Origin: Armatimonadia bacterium
GTDB lineage: Bacteria > Armatimonadota > Zipacnadia > UBA1398
NCBI GenBank assembly: GCA_014730065.1
Contig: WJIW01000191.1
Span: forward strand, 1 to 35,646
DNA: 35,646 bases
Reading direction: 5' to 3'
Under the pieces are notes generated by a model that was not told where the DNA came from, did not search any database, and saw only the letters and a list, made by a program, of their open reading frames with translations. A program made the position numbers and the translations under genes. Positions 16,507 through 25,818 of the stretch are shown piece after piece. The first letter of the stretch is position 1; every line of letters starts with the position of its first letter.

Positions 16507-17936
16507 GACCCTGGCTCCCTGAGATCCTCGGTCATCACCGCGGTCATGATGTCCTCCTGGGCCCGGTACACGTCGGAGATGGAGCACTCGTATCCGTTCA
16601 CCATGACGGCGAAGGTCATCAGGCTGCCGTCGGCGCGCGGCGCGTAGCCCGTCAGGCACGACACCCGGCTGAGGCTCCCCGTCTTGGCCGAGACCCGGCC
16701 CTCCACCACTCCCCCCTCGAAGCGGCTGCCGAGGGTGCCGTCCACGCCGGCCACGGGTAGGCATTCCTTAAAGACCTCGAAGTGGAGGGACCGGGTCATC
16801 TCGGCCAGGTGGAGCGCCAGGAAGCGGGGCGTAAGGTAGTTGTATCGGGACAGCCCGCTGCCGTCGGAGAGGCGCAGCCCGCCCATGGGCATGCCGCGAT
16901 CCTCCAGCCACTCGCTCAGGTAGGCCATGGCGTCGGCGAAGCGGGCTCCCTTGCCTCGCTCCACCGCGGTGTTCCACACCATCAGCTCGGCCCCCAGGTT
17001 GTCCGAGTACTTCAGCACGACCTCGATGGCATCGGCCAGGGGCGCCGAATCCACTCCCGCGACCTCCGTTGTGTCCTCGGGCGCGACCCCGTACCGCACA
17101 TCGCCCCGCACCTCGACGCCTTGGTCCCTCAGGCGCGCGGCGAGCACGGCGGCGGCGGCCAAACCCGGGTCGACGAGGGCCCGCCGGATCTCCTGGGGCT
17201 CGGAGCCCTCGGCGATGGTGCCGGTAACGGTGTACTCGTTCGACTCCAGGGCTCGGTCGATCCATAGCGAGGTCTCGTCATCAGCGGCGACAGTGACCGC
17301 CTCGCTGGTGACGCTGATGTCGGCCTCGGGGATGTCCCACGTCACCTCGGCGGGCTGGTCCTCCTGGGTCGGGCTGACGGTGAAGTACACGCGCTGGCGG
17401 TTGAGGTTGATGGCGTCGGGCCAGGCTCCGTAGTAGTACAGGAAGTCGTCGGCCGTCCAGCCCGATCGCCACCGGCGACCTTCGAAGCGTGAGACGTCGG
17501 CCACGATCCCGCCGGTGACGCGCTCCACGCCCGCCTCGGCGATGGCCTCGGCCAGGTCGGCGAAGGTGGACGCGTAGGTGTAGGGGTAGCCGGAACCGAC
17601 CAGGTACAGGGGCCCATCGATCACGCCGCCCGTCACCCCTGCCGCCTTCGCCTCGGTCCGGAAGGTATGCTTCGGCCCCAGCATCTCCAGAGCGAAGGCG
17701 CAGGATACCGTCTTCATGGTGGACGCCGGCAGCATGGACTTGCCGGCATTGCGCTCGTACAGCAACTCGGACGTGGCGGGGTCGCATACCGCCACGCCCA
17801 CCAGGGCGGAGGCGAACTCGGGCCTGGCTGCGACCTCGTCGATGGACTCGTGGAGGTCAGCCCGGGCTGGCGCGATGGCGACCAGCATAGCTACAAGCGG
17901 CAGTAGGCGGGAAGGTGAGTTAACCCTGGAGCGCAA
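16503..17936 (-). CDS. dacB: D-alanyl-D-alanine carboxypeptidase/endopeptidase, PBP4 (S13) family
   Basis: Encodes 477 residues. The start is TTG 17936, with AAGGAGG six bases upstream; earlier in-frame ATG codons lack a site and would add a spurious extension. A Sec signal peptide ends at APARA-D. The three penicillin-binding motifs are present: Ser72-Thr-Met-Lys75, Ser311-Asp-Asn313 and Lys418-Thr-Gly420. The wide gap between the first two motifs holds the inserted domains II and III that define PBP4/DacB proteins. The enzyme trims pentapeptides and cleaves D-Ala-meso-DAP cross-links in periplasmic peptidoglycan. It is transcribed alone, divergent from the secreted gene at 18097. The 160-base intergenic region contains a GGCGCCGGCGCC palindrome (17976-17987) but no convincing promoter. 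Convergent stops overlap by four bases with the neighbour at 14818-16506. Confidence 0.93.
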   Translation of the reverse strand: MRSRVNSPSRLLPLVAMLVAIAPARADLHESIDEVAARPEFASALVGVAVCDPATSELLYERNAGKSMLPASTMKTVSCAFALEMLGPKHTFRTEAKAAGVTGGVIDGPLYLVGSGYPYTYASTFADLAEAIAEAGVERVTGGIVADVSRFEGRRWRSGWTADDFLYYYGAWPDAINLNRQRVYFTVSPTQEDQPAEVTWDIPEADISVTSEAVTVAADDETSLWIDRALESNEYTVTGTIAEGSEPQEIRRALVDPGLAAAAVLAARLRDQGVEVRGDVRYGVAPEDTTEVAGVDSAPLADAIEVVLKYSDNLGAELMVWNTAVERGKGARFADAMAYLSEWLEDRGMPMGGLRLSDGSGLSRYNYLTPRFLALHLAEMTRSLHFEVFKECLPVAGVDGTLGSRFEGGVVEGRVSAKTGSLSRVSCLTGYAPRADGSLMTFAVMVNGYECSISDVYRAQEDIMTAVMTEDLREPGS

Positions 17937-18096
17937 AATGGGCCTCCTTGCAGTCTGAGGGACCGGCCGCCGAGGGGCGCCGGCGCCACTAACGCAGCGC
18001 ACTTGGCCTCATTGGCCCGCAACATCCGGGGATCCTCCGTCGTCTGAACCATGCGACCGCGAGGCCGCGGAGACACACGGCGAACGGAGTGAGCTG

Positions 18097-19002
18097 ATGC
18101 CCCCATCTTCGATGAGCCTGCGATGCCTGGCCGGGCTGGCCCTGGTGATGGTCGCCATGCCCGCACGGGCCGAGCCCGTCGAGCTGACGTACCTGCCCGA
18201 GGTGGGCAGTACGCGGGACTATTCTGTCAAGGTCCAGGGCGAGGTGCGAGTGGGAGAGTCGGGCGCTATGCCTCTGGACTGCTCGGTGCCCGTCCGGGTT
18301 CATGTCGCCGAGCGAGTTGAGGACGAGCCCCTGACCCGCCTGCGAATGGTGCTGGGCAAGGCTACCGTGGTGCTGGACGGCCAGCGCCTGCCGTGGCGGC
18401 TTGGCGGAGCGGGTTACACGGCGGAGCGGGACCTGCGGGGCCGGCTCGTGGGCGTGAGCAGCCGAGCTCCGGCCATGGCGGCCCGTACCGGCGACTTCGC
18501 CGCCCTGTTCCACGACGTACGCTGTGGACTCGTGCTGCCCGAGGAGCCCGTCGAGGTTGGGGACACTTGGACGGTGCACATCGAGGACGAGCCGTTCATC
18601 TTCGAGCCCCAACGAGCCGAGCGACGGGATCGCTCGGTGAAGGGCGAGCTGGTATGCGAGCTGACGGACTTCCGCCGGGTCGGCGAGGTGCCGGTGGCGG
18701 AGATCCACCTGAAGCTCAACCTCCGCACGAAGAGCGAGGCGGGCGCCGTAACCCTAAGGCAAGAGATGGACCTGGCCCTCGATGCCCGAACGGGCATGGT
18801 CATCCGCGGCGAGGGCGACCTGAGCCTGGCGCTGACGGCGCCATCGGGCACCCGCACCGTCTTCGAGAACCTGGAGGTTCAGATCCGCCGGGCCGTTGAT
18901 GAGCCCGGCGAGGAGGAGGCCCCGGACTCGCCCGAAGATACCGATGGCGGCGATCCCGAGCAGGCCGGAACGCACACACGGGCCGCGGGAACTAAGCAAT
19001 GA
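18097..19002 (+). CDS. Secreted protein of unknown function upstream of the serine protease
   Basis: Encodes 301 residues. ATG 18097 has GGAG seven bases upstream. The signal peptide ends at MPARA-E. The mature protein alternates beta strands: ELTYLPEVGSTRDYSVKVQGEVRV, a central LPEEPVEVGDTWTVHIEDEP, and a late LRQEMDLALDARTGMVIRGEGDLSLAL. This pattern (a GDTW strand in the middle and an internal-reference strand ending G-x-L at the end) is common in secreted beta-barrel or lipocalin-like proteins of unknown role in uncultured bacteria. The last 40 residues are acidic, Pro-rich and probably disordered. Its stop overlaps a possible ATG of the next gene in an ATGA, so it is probably in one operon with the protease and perhaps MurJ. 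I assign no activity. Confidence 0.78.
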   Translation: MPPSSMSLRCLAGLALVMVAMPARAEPVELTYLPEVGSTRDYSVKVQGEVRVGESGAMPLDCSVPVRVHVAERVEDEPLTRLRMVLGKATVVLDGQRLPWRLGGAGYTAERDLRGRLVGVSSRAPAMAARTGDFAALFHDVRCGLVLPEEPVEVGDTWTVHIEDEPFIFEPQRAERRDRSVKGELVCELTDFRRVGEVPVAEIHLKLNLRTKSEAGAVTLRQEMDLALDARTGMVIRGEGDLSLALTAPSGTRTVFENLEVQIRRAVDEPGEEEAPDSPEDTDGGDPEQAGTHTRAAGTKQ

Positions 19003-19016
19003 CGGGGAGGTTTCTC

Positions 19017-20114
19017 ATGGCCACCAGATGGACGCTGGCCCTCATGGGGCTGGCGATGCTATGCGCGATGCAGGCCCCCGCCCTGGCCGATCTGGACAGG
19101 GATACGGTGGATCGCATCAAGGACGCGACGGTGTACATAGACGTGACGAACCGGACCGAGGATGGGGTCGAGGACGGCTCCACGGGCTCGGGATTCGTCT
19201 ATGACCCCCGGGGGCTGGTGATGACGAACCAGCATGTCATCGATCCCCGGATCGAAGTGAGCCCGAACCGCTATGTGGAGGCCACGGAGCAGGAGGTGGT
19301 GGTCACATTCCACCGGGCCACCCCGCTGGAGATGTCTTACCCGGCCACGGTGGAGAGAGCCCATGGCGCCGCCGATCTGGCCGTCCTCAAGCTGCCCGAG
19401 GGCAACTACCCTTCACTGGAGCTGGGAGACTCCACCGAGGTCTTCGAGACCCAGACCGTCTACGCCGCCGGACACCCTCTGGGGCTGGACGAGATCTCCA
19501 TCCGCACGGGGACCATCACCTCCAAGCGCACCTTCGATGACCTGCCTTACCTGGAGCATTCGGTGAACGTGGAGCACGGGAACTCGGGCGGCCCGGTGTT
19601 CGACTCCGACGGCCGGGTGGTGGGCGTGGTGTGCTTCACCCTCAGCGCGGCCGAGCAGAACACCAACTTCGCCATCCCCTCCCAGACCCTGGAGCGCTTC
19701 CTCCAAGGGACGCTCCCCGAGCCTCAGCTTCAGGGCGGCTCCGACCGGGCGTTCCTCCAGGCCCTGCTCGATGGCACGGAGCTGACCTTCGAGGAGGCCG
19801 AAGGCGGGCTGTACCTGGTGCCCTTCGAGAATGACGTGAACGTCGGCGTCAGCGCATCGGAGGACTGGGTCCTGGTGCAGATCTACCTGGGCACGATCCA
19901 GGGCACGCCCGAGGAGGTGGCCTATATCCATGAGCAGCTTCTTCGGGCCAACTTCGACTACTACATCGGGAAGTTCGGCCTGGACGAGGACGGCGACCTG
20001 TGGGTCGAGCATCACCTCTCGCGAACCGACGTGGGACCCGAGGAGCTGGACGAATGCGTCCGGCTGCTGGCCCGCCTCGGCATCATGTGGCGCGATGGCA
20101 CACTGCTTCAATGA
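19017..20114 (+). CDS. Exported trypsin-like serine protease fused to a YbjN/CesT-like C-terminal domain
   Basis: Encodes 365 residues. ATG 19017 is preferred because GGGGAGG lies seven bases upstream; the ATG at 18999 overlaps the previous stop but lacks a site. The signal peptide ends at APALA-D. Residues 30-220 are a chymotrypsin-fold domain of the DegP/HtrA (S1C) type, with catalytic His73 (MTNQHVI), Asp120 (AADLAVLKL) and Ser190 (GNSGGPVF). No PDZ domain follows. Instead residues 235-365 (DGTELTFEEAEGGLYLVPF ... ANFDYYIGKFGLDEDGDLWVEHHL ... ELDECVRLLARL) have the strand-helix layout of YbjN-like proteins, which share the type III secretion chaperone fold. The C-terminal domain may bind substrates or regulate the protease. 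The protease assignment is firm; the C-terminal one is moderately firm. Confidence 0.88.
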   Translation: MATRWTLALMGLAMLCAMQAPALADLDRDTVDRIKDATVYIDVTNRTEDGVEDGSTGSGFVYDPRGLVMTNQHVIDPRIEVSPNRYVEATEQEVVVTFHRATPLEMSYPATVERAHGAADLAVLKLPEGNYPSLELGDSTEVFETQTVYAAGHPLGLDEISIRTGTITSKRTFDDLPYLEHSVNVEHGNSGGPVFDSDGRVVGVVCFTLSAAEQNTNFAIPSQTLERFLQGTLPEPQLQGGSDRAFLQALLDGTELTFEEAEGGLYLVPFENDVNVGVSASEDWVLVQIYLGTIQGTPEEVAYIHEQLLRANFDYYIGKFGLDEDGDLWVEHHLSRTDVGPEELDECVRLLARLGIMWRDGTLLQ

Positions 20115-20159
20115 GTCCTTAACGGGCGGGGTGCCGGCCCGGTAAGATGAGGGGCGCGC

Positions 20160-21815
20160 GTGAGCCGCGAGAATCCTCGGCCGGAGGTATCGCTGTTGGA
20201 TAAGCCTAAGGAGGAGCGCACGGGGCGAACCATCGCCGGAGCCGCCTCGGTGATCGCCCTCATGCACCTCAGCGCCCGCGCCGTGGGGTTCGTCGAGCAG
20301 ATCCTGCGCGGCAAGTACTTCGGCACCAGCCACCGGGCCGACGCCTACGAGGTCGCGTCCAAGGTACCCGCCACCATCTTCTACGGCTGCGAGAAGATCC
20401 TCAACCCCTCCTTCATCCCCAGCTTCATCGACATGAAGCAGAAGGAGGGCGAGGGGAAGGCCTGGCAGCTCGCGGGCACCACGCTCGCCATTCAGGCGGT
20501 CATCCTTACAGCCCTGGTTCTGGCGGGCCGAGCCTTCAGCGAACAACTCGTCCAGGCCATCGCCCCCGGCTTCTACCCCGATCAGGGCGGCAGCGAGCAC
20601 AAGGTTCAGATGACCGTGAACCTGATGAGGATCGTCTTCATCGCCGTCTTCTTCCTGGGCATCTCCTCGACCACGTACTGCATCCTCAACGCTTTCAAGC
20701 GTTTCGCCACGCCGGCCTTGGGCGATGTCCTCTGGAAGGTCGGAACCGTCGCCGGCCTGCTCATCCTCTACGGCCGGCTGGATGTGTACGCCATCGCCCT
20801 GGGGTTCCTCGCCGGGGCGGTCTTGAAGCTAGGAACTCACGTGGCAGCCCTGGGCCGGTGGCTCGCGCGGCTTCGGATCGGCGACGCCATACGGCATCCC
20901 ATCTTCAAGCGTATGCTCCTGCTGATGCTCCCCATGGCCTTCGGGTTCGCCTACTCCGAGGCCAGGCAGCTCTTCGATATACGCTTCGCTTCGGAGCTGG
21001 AGAAGGGCGCTGTCGCCGCCCTCAACTACCCTCGCCGCGTGACCGACCTGCCCTACCAGATCGTCGCGTACGCCCTGGGCATCGCCCTGTTCCCTTTCCT
21101 TTCTGAGTACGCTTCGAGCGGCAGGATGGAGGACCTGAAGAGCCTTCTGCTCTCGTCGCTGCGGATGCTGGTCTTCATGTTCGTGCCGGTGACCGTCGCG
21201 CTGTTCGTCCTCGCTGAGCCCACCATTCGGGTCATCTACCAGGCGGGGGAGTTCGATGAGAACTCGGTGAGGCTCACCACTCCGGTGCTTGAGTTCTACG
21301 CTCTGGGGATGCTGGCCCAAGCCCTGGAATGTGTGATCCTCCAGACTTTCTACTCCCTGAAGAACACCCTGGTACCCACCATCATCGGTTTCTCCACCTC
21401 ACTGCTGCATATCGGCCTGGCCTGGTGGTTCGTTCAGACCATGAGCCACACCGATCCCCGCGGCCTGGCTCTGGCCTACACGCTAGCGCGGTCGGTGAAG
21501 GTGGTCCTTGCCTTCGTCATCCTCGCGGTCATCCTGAAGGGGCCATCCCTCAAGGGCCAAGGCGGATTCGTCCTCAAGATAGCCGGCGCCACGGCGACCA
21601 TGGCCTTCATCATGTACCTCGTCTACCAGCAGGTGGTGGCCGTCCGGCCCATGGAGGGTCGCGTGGACGGCATGATCGTCTTCATGGCGTGCGCGGCGGT
21701 GGGCGCGGTGGTCTACCTAGGCGCGTCCTGGATGCTGCGGGTCCCGGAGGTCAGTGACGCCGTCGCCGCTGTACGGAAGCGCCTGAGACGCCGGAAGTCC
21801 GAGGGCGAGGGCTAG
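20160..21815 (+). CDS. murJ: Lipid II flippase MurJ (MviN family)
   Basis: Encodes 551 residues, within the usual range. MurJ moves the peptidoglycan precursor lipid II across the inner membrane. The start is GTG 20160 with GAGGGG about six bases upstream. About 14 membrane segments are visible. Family features are AGAASVIALMHLSARAVGFV in the first helix region and RADAYEVASKVPATIFYG near the first loop. KILNPSFIPSF matches the conserved N-P-x-F/L-P-x-F turn, and NYPRRVTDLPYQIVAYALGIALFPFLSEY matches the central cavity region. A weak TTAACG-18-TAAGAT could be its own promoter, but that would leave a leader of only about five bases, so read-through from the protease gene is as likely. It ends two bases from the convergent sensor-kinase-like gene. 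Confidence 0.92.
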   Translation: MSRENPRPEVSLLDKPKEERTGRTIAGAASVIALMHLSARAVGFVEQILRGKYFGTSHRADAYEVASKVPATIFYGCEKILNPSFIPSFIDMKQKEGEGKAWQLAGTTLAIQAVILTALVLAGRAFSEQLVQAIAPGFYPDQGGSEHKVQMTVNLMRIVFIAVFFLGISSTTYCILNAFKRFATPALGDVLWKVGTVAGLLILYGRLDVYAIALGFLAGAVLKLGTHVAALGRWLARLRIGDAIRHPIFKRMLLLMLPMAFGFAYSEARQLFDIRFASELEKGAVAALNYPRRVTDLPYQIVAYALGIALFPFLSEYASSGRMEDLKSLLLSSLRMLVFMFVPVTVALFVLAEPTIRVIYQAGEFDENSVRLTTPVLEFYALGMLAQALECVILQTFYSLKNTLVPTIIGFSTSLLHIGLAWWFVQTMSHTDPRGLALAYTLARSVKVVLAFVILAVILKGPSLKGQGGFVLKIAGATATMAFIMYLVYQQVVAVRPMEGRVDGMIVFMACAAVGAVVYLGASWMLRVPEVSDAVAAVRKRLRRRKSEGEG

Positions 21816-21817
21816 TC

Positions 21818-24800
21818 CTAAACCATCTCCATCTCGATGGTGACCTCGGTGCCAAGACCGGCGCCGGGGCTGTGGATACTCAAGCTGCCGCCGGGTATCG
21901 CTCGCAGGATGTCTCGGGCATTGGCCAGACCGGTGCCGCGTCCCCTGCCCTTAGTGCTCACAACAGCACCCGACTGTAGCTGGTGTAACAGGTGCACCGG
22001 AATGCCCGGACCGGTGTCCCGTACGGTGAACCGGGCCATTCCGTCCTCGGCGCTAGTCAAAATGGTGATGATGCGCTCTCCGCTTGGGTGAGCGCCTTCG
22101 TCGTCGCCGAAAGCCTCGACGGCATTGCGTACGATGGAGCTGAGGATGTCGATGACCAAGTCGGGATCGGCACAGACCCTGGCGGTTCGGGCGCCCGCAT
22201 GCTCCAGCCGGATCTCGGCGCCCCGTCCTCGGGCCGCGGCGTCCATCTCGTACGCCACGGCTCGCGCGATGTTGCCTACGTCGTACCGAACGAGAACGGC
22301 CCGTAGCCGGCTCAGCAGGCCATCATCCCCAGCCAGGAGGCCATGGAGGCCATGGAGCTGTGATTCCGCCATGGCCACCAGCTCATCGGGCGGAGGGCTG
22401 CCCGACACCTCGTACTCTTCCCACCTTCCACCCGTGCGAAGCACGTCGTCAGCTCGGGCGACGACGGCGCGAGTCATCTCCAGCAGGTCAGTGACCAGGC
22501 CAGTGAGCCGCGCTGTGGGCAGGCGGGTGGCGGCCCTCTCCGCGCCGATCAAGGGCGCCGTCAGCTCGCGAATCTCAACCGCCAGCTCCAGGGCGCGGCT
22601 GGAGTGGCGAGAGAGGGCCGTCAGGTTCTGAGGCTCCAAGCAGTAACTCACCGCCTCCCTGTCCGGGCCTTCGGCCCCCGGCGTGGGGAGGATCGTTGCG
22701 GTGTTCTTCAGGGCATGCACCGATCCGTACAGCTCGTCCAAGAGAAGCAGCGCGCGCTTCAGCACCCCCGGCTCCCATCCGAGGGAGGCAGCTCGGCGGG
22801 CCGCGGCGAGAAGTGACGTCCACTGCTTAACCCGCGGCCACGCCGCCATGAGCGCGACAGAGGCGATGGCGGCCGCGATGCCGGCGAGGAGCGTCCACCG
22901 AGTCAGCCGCTGGCGGTGGATCCGGTCGATCGCCGTGGGGATGGAGGCGATGGGGTCGCCCTCGGGTATGCGGGGCCGGACCAAGTAGACGGTGCCGCCG
23001 GAGTAGTAGGCCACATCGCGCTCCGACTCACCCCACCACACCAAGGCCTCCGCACCGTGGGCAAGAGGGGCCATCTGGCCCGAGCTTGGCTGTACTAGGG
23101 TCACCTCGTAGAGTCCCGACACGGGCCCGTAGGGTGCCGGCGGTGCTTTCTCGTGGTCACCCACGGTGCGGCGAAGCGTGACCATGGTCAGGCCGCGAGG
23201 CGACCAGCTCGGCTGGAACAGGCCCTGCTGCTGATCGACCTCGCTCTTCCATAGGTGCCTCCCCGACGGATCGGACAGGTACAATCCCGAGCGGCTCACG
23301 CAGAGGGAGACCGGTGCGAGGGGATCGGCATAGGCTCCGCCCCGGGCCGAGCCACCCCAAGGGTGCCAGCGCCTGCTCAGTGGTGCGTCGCTGAGGAAAA
23401 ACACACTGCATGAGAAGGCGATCGTGCAGCCATCGGGTGTCCAGGAGGCTCCGCTCACCAGCGGGGACATGGGCCTCCCCACCACATTCAGCGGTGGGCC
23501 CCACATCCGCCCAACGGCCGCCCATGCATCCAGCATCGCGCCGTCGCCGGTGATGCAGACCGCGTCGCCACTGTCCCGATGGTGGATCCAAAGGTCGCGG
23601 CGAGGAGGGAGGCGCAAGTCTCCGGCGCCCGTCTCCCGTACGAAGGCAATCATGGTCCCATCGGGCGACCACAGGGGGTCACTATCGATGCCCTCGCCCT
23701 CGGTCACCCGATGGATCGGGCCATCGGGCAGGGATTTGATGAACAGGTCGCCACTGATGCACACAGCGACCTCCCGCTCGTCGGGCGACGGCGCGGCGTC
23801 AACTAGGCCGGGCGCGGACAGAACGGTGGTCTGGGAGAAGTCGGGGGCACGGGCCATGCGAACCTCACTCATGTCGCCCCTTCGTCCCATCACCGCCAGC
23901 GTCTCGCCGCTGGACGACCAGCTCGCCGTGGAGCCTGGCCCGGTGTCCGGTAGAGGCGTCTCTGTACCGCCATCCAGATCGGCAACCGCCAGTCCCTCGC
24001 GACGCCGCAGCACGAGGTAGCGGCCGCCCGGTGACCAGGCAACGGGATCACCCGTCAGGCCAGTCACGAGAGGCACTGGATCATCGGCGCGCTCGCCCAT
24101 GAGATCGAGGGCCTCCAGCTCCATCAGGCGAGTTAGCCGGGCGGTCCCGGTAACGGGGGTGTACGCGCACAGTGTCTCCAGATACCCGTCGGAGTCGGGA
24201 TCGGCCGGTACCCATGCGCTGGGCATGGCGTCGCCCAGGTCGATGGGGTTGACCCGGCGAGAGGGGTAGAGGTCGACGACGAAGGCCTCGTCACCGCCCT
24301 GGGCCATGATCTCATGGGCCCCATCCCCATCGAGGTCAGCGATGGCTCTGAGGTCTGTGTAGCGGCGCCCCAAAGGAATGTCATCCTCCAGGGTCAGGTG
24401 CTCATCGAAGACCAGAACCCGTCCCATGGAGCCACCGACGATCTCCAGGACCCCATCACCGTCCACGTCGCCGACCACGATGGGGTCGCTCATGGGGACG
24501 TCCAGGATGCGGTCACGCAAGGTGCGGCCCGTGGCGGGATCGAGGATGCTGAGCCGGGCCCCAGCCTCCCCCGTGATGCCGCTTGTGGAGGAGCTGAGGC
24601 ACACCAGCTCCATGCGTCCGTCCTGTCCGAGGATGTCGCATGGGAGGGCCCGGCAGTACCAGCCATAGCGCTCGTCAGGCCGGGGGGCACCTTCGGGTCG
24701 GTCCGGCTCGATGCACCAGATCTCCCTGCCCCGGCTGTCCAGCAGCAGCAGATAGACGTGCAGATCGTCCCGCGTCACCATCCGGCCCTTGGCATCGGGG

Positions 24801-25666
24801 ACCTCGGCGAAGTACCTGTTGCCATGAGCGTTGCCTGCGATGAGTAGCTCCAGACCCGGCGCATCGGTCAGATCGACGGGCACCACGTACGGGTGTAGGG
24901 GGTGAATGCGCGTCCAGTCCCGCTCCCAGGTGACGGTGTCGATGGCCGCGATATGTCGCTCAAGGGCCCGGTGCCCCGGGCCTCCGGGCGGGGGAGTGGT
25001 GGCGACGGCGATGATCAGCTCCGCGTTGCCATCGTCATCGATGTCGGCACAGCCCGTCGGGCGGAAGACGTTCAGCTCCTCACCGGGCACCGCTGGGCGA
25101 TCCACGGCCTGGCGGATGACGCGATCCCCGTCACCATCGACGTTGATCACATGAATGGCCCGCGCGCCTTCGCTTCTCCCCTCGGGGGTCAGCGGGTCAC
25201 GCTTCACTGCGTGGGTGGCGGCGATGATCTCCAGGGCGGGGTCGTTGTCCACATCGCCCAGGATCACCGTCCCGACCTGGTGGGGTAGAGTACGACTCCA
25301 CCGGACCTTACCGGCCGCGCTGTAGGCCTTCAGCTCGCGGCCCGTGCTCAGTACGACCTCACGCTCGCCGTCACCGTCCACATCGCCCACGAGGGGATTG
25401 TCGCCCTCCAGCACCGCCGAGAACCGCATGCCCACCGAGGAGCCAACGGCCACAGGTGGCCTTGGGAACGCCGGCAAGCCGTAGGGCGCAAAGGAGGGGT
25501 TGAGCCAGAGGCCATCGCTCATCTCGGGACAAGGGGGATGCCACTGGTCGGCGAGCTCCGCCGGAGCGATCCCACTGGCGACCAGAAAGGCCAGGGCGGT
25601 CAGCACCCCGGTGCTTCCCAGTGCCGTTTGCAGGCGGGCGTGACGCGAAAGATGGCTTGGGCCCAC
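21818..25666 (-). CDS. Membrane sensor-kinase-like protein with FG-GAP and PD40 beta-propeller exterior and histidine-kinase ATPase domain
   Basis: Encodes 1282 residues. The start is GTG 25666, with AGGA five bases upstream and a signal/anchor helix at about 12-30; the open frame continues upstream but is antisense to the M42 gene and lacks coding character. Residues 85-500 hold about six FG-GAP/VCBS-type repeats (GDVDGDGEREVV, GDVDNDPALEII, DIDDDGNAELII, GDVDGDGVLEIV, DLDGDGAHEIM, DPDSDGYLET). Residues 535-900 hold about seven PD40/TolB-like blades (AWSPGGRYLVL, LWSPDGTMIAFV, SWTPDGCTIAF and others). A membrane helix spans about 920-942. Inside, VHALKNTATIL places His984 in an H-x-L-K-N phosphoacceptor-like motif. 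The ATPase has the N-box Asn1181 (VRNAVEAF), G1 DTGPGIP (1217) and G2 GRGTGLANA. No response regulator is nearby. Its ligand is unknown. Confidence 0.85.
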   Translation of the reverse strand: MGPSHLSRHARLQTALGSTGVLTALAFLVASGIAPAELADQWHPPCPEMSDGLWLNPSFAPYGLPAFPRPPVAVGSSVGMRFSAVLEGDNPLVGDVDGDGEREVVLSTGRELKAYSAAGKVRWSRTLPHQVGTVILGDVDNDPALEIIAATHAVKRDPLTPEGRSEGARAIHVINVDGDGDRVIRQAVDRPAVPGEELNVFRPTGCADIDDDGNAELIIAVATTPPPGGPGHRALERHIAAIDTVTWERDWTRIHPLHPYVVPVDLTDAPGLELLIAGNAHGNRYFAEVPDAKGRMVTRDDLHVYLLLLDSRGREIWCIEPDRPEGAPRPDERYGWYCRALPCDILGQDGRMELVCLSSSTSGITGEAGARLSILDPATGRTLRDRILDVPMSDPIVVGDVDGDGVLEIVGGSMGRVLVFDEHLTLEDDIPLGRRYTDLRAIADLDGDGAHEIMAQGGDEAFVVDLYPSRRVNPIDLGDAMPSAWVPADPDSDGYLETLCAYTPVTGTARLTRLMELEALDLMGERADDPVPLVTGLTGDPVAWSPGGRYLVLRRREGLAVADLDGGTETPLPDTGPGSTASWSSSGETLAVMGRRGDMSEVRMARAPDFSQTTVLSAPGLVDAAPSPDEREVAVCISGDLFIKSLPDGPIHRVTEGEGIDSDPLWSPDGTMIAFVRETGAGDLRLPPRRDLWIHHRDSGDAVCITGDGAMLDAWAAVGRMWGPPLNVVGRPMSPLVSGASWTPDGCTIAFSCSVFFLSDAPLSRRWHPWGGSARGGAYADPLAPVSLCVSRSGLYLSDPSGRHLWKSEVDQQQGLFQPSWSPRGLTMVTLRRTVGDHEKAPPAPYGPVSGLYEVTLVQPSSGQMAPLAHGAEALVWWGESERDVAYYSGGTVYLVRPRIPEGDPIASIPTAIDRIHRQRLTRWTLLAGIAAAIASVALMAAWPRVKQWTSLLAAARRAASLGWEPGVLKRALLLLDELYGSVHALKNTATILPTPGAEGPDREAVSYCLEPQNLTALSRHSSRALELAVEIRELTAPLIGAERAATRLPTARLTGLVTDLLEMTRAVVARADDVLRTGGRWEEYEVSGSPPPDELVAMAESQLHGLHGLLAGDDGLLSRLRAVLVRYDVGNIARAVAYEMDAAARGRGAEIRLEHAGARTARVCADPDLVIDILSSIVRNAVEAFGDDEGAHPSGERIITILTSAEDGMARFTVRDTGPGIPVHLLHQLQSGAVVSTKGRGRGTGLANARDILRAIPGGSLSIHSPGAGLGTEVTIEMEMV

Positions 25667-25754
25667 GTTGATCCTGTCCCCCCGGACCGCGTTGCCGGCC
25701 GCGCACGGCGGCCTTGAGTGATCTTCGGCAACTCCCATCGGAATGCCTGCGTCC

Positions 25755-25784
25755 GGCCCGGGCCCGCGGGAGGCCCCGGGGGCC
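25755..25784. repeat. GC-rich palindromes in the kinase/M42 divergent region
   Basis: GGCCCGGGCC (25755-25764) and GGCCCC-G-GGGGCC (25772-25784) are perfect dyads a few bases apart. In DNA this GC-rich such short dyads can arise by chance, but they sit with a longer inverted repeat at 25819-25849 between divergent starts. Confidence 0.3.
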
Positions 25785-25818
25785 GTGGAGGGCAGGGAGG
25801 CCATCGGGCGGAATGTGG

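Noticed and set aside
17976-17987. GGCGCCGGCGCC palindrome between dacB and the gene at 18097
   Set aside because: It is a simple GC-rich dyad with no promoter context; chance occurrence is plausible.
20119-20148. TTAACG-18-TAAGAT promoter for murJ
   Set aside because: It would start transcription only about five bases before the GTG and overlap the ribosome binding site.
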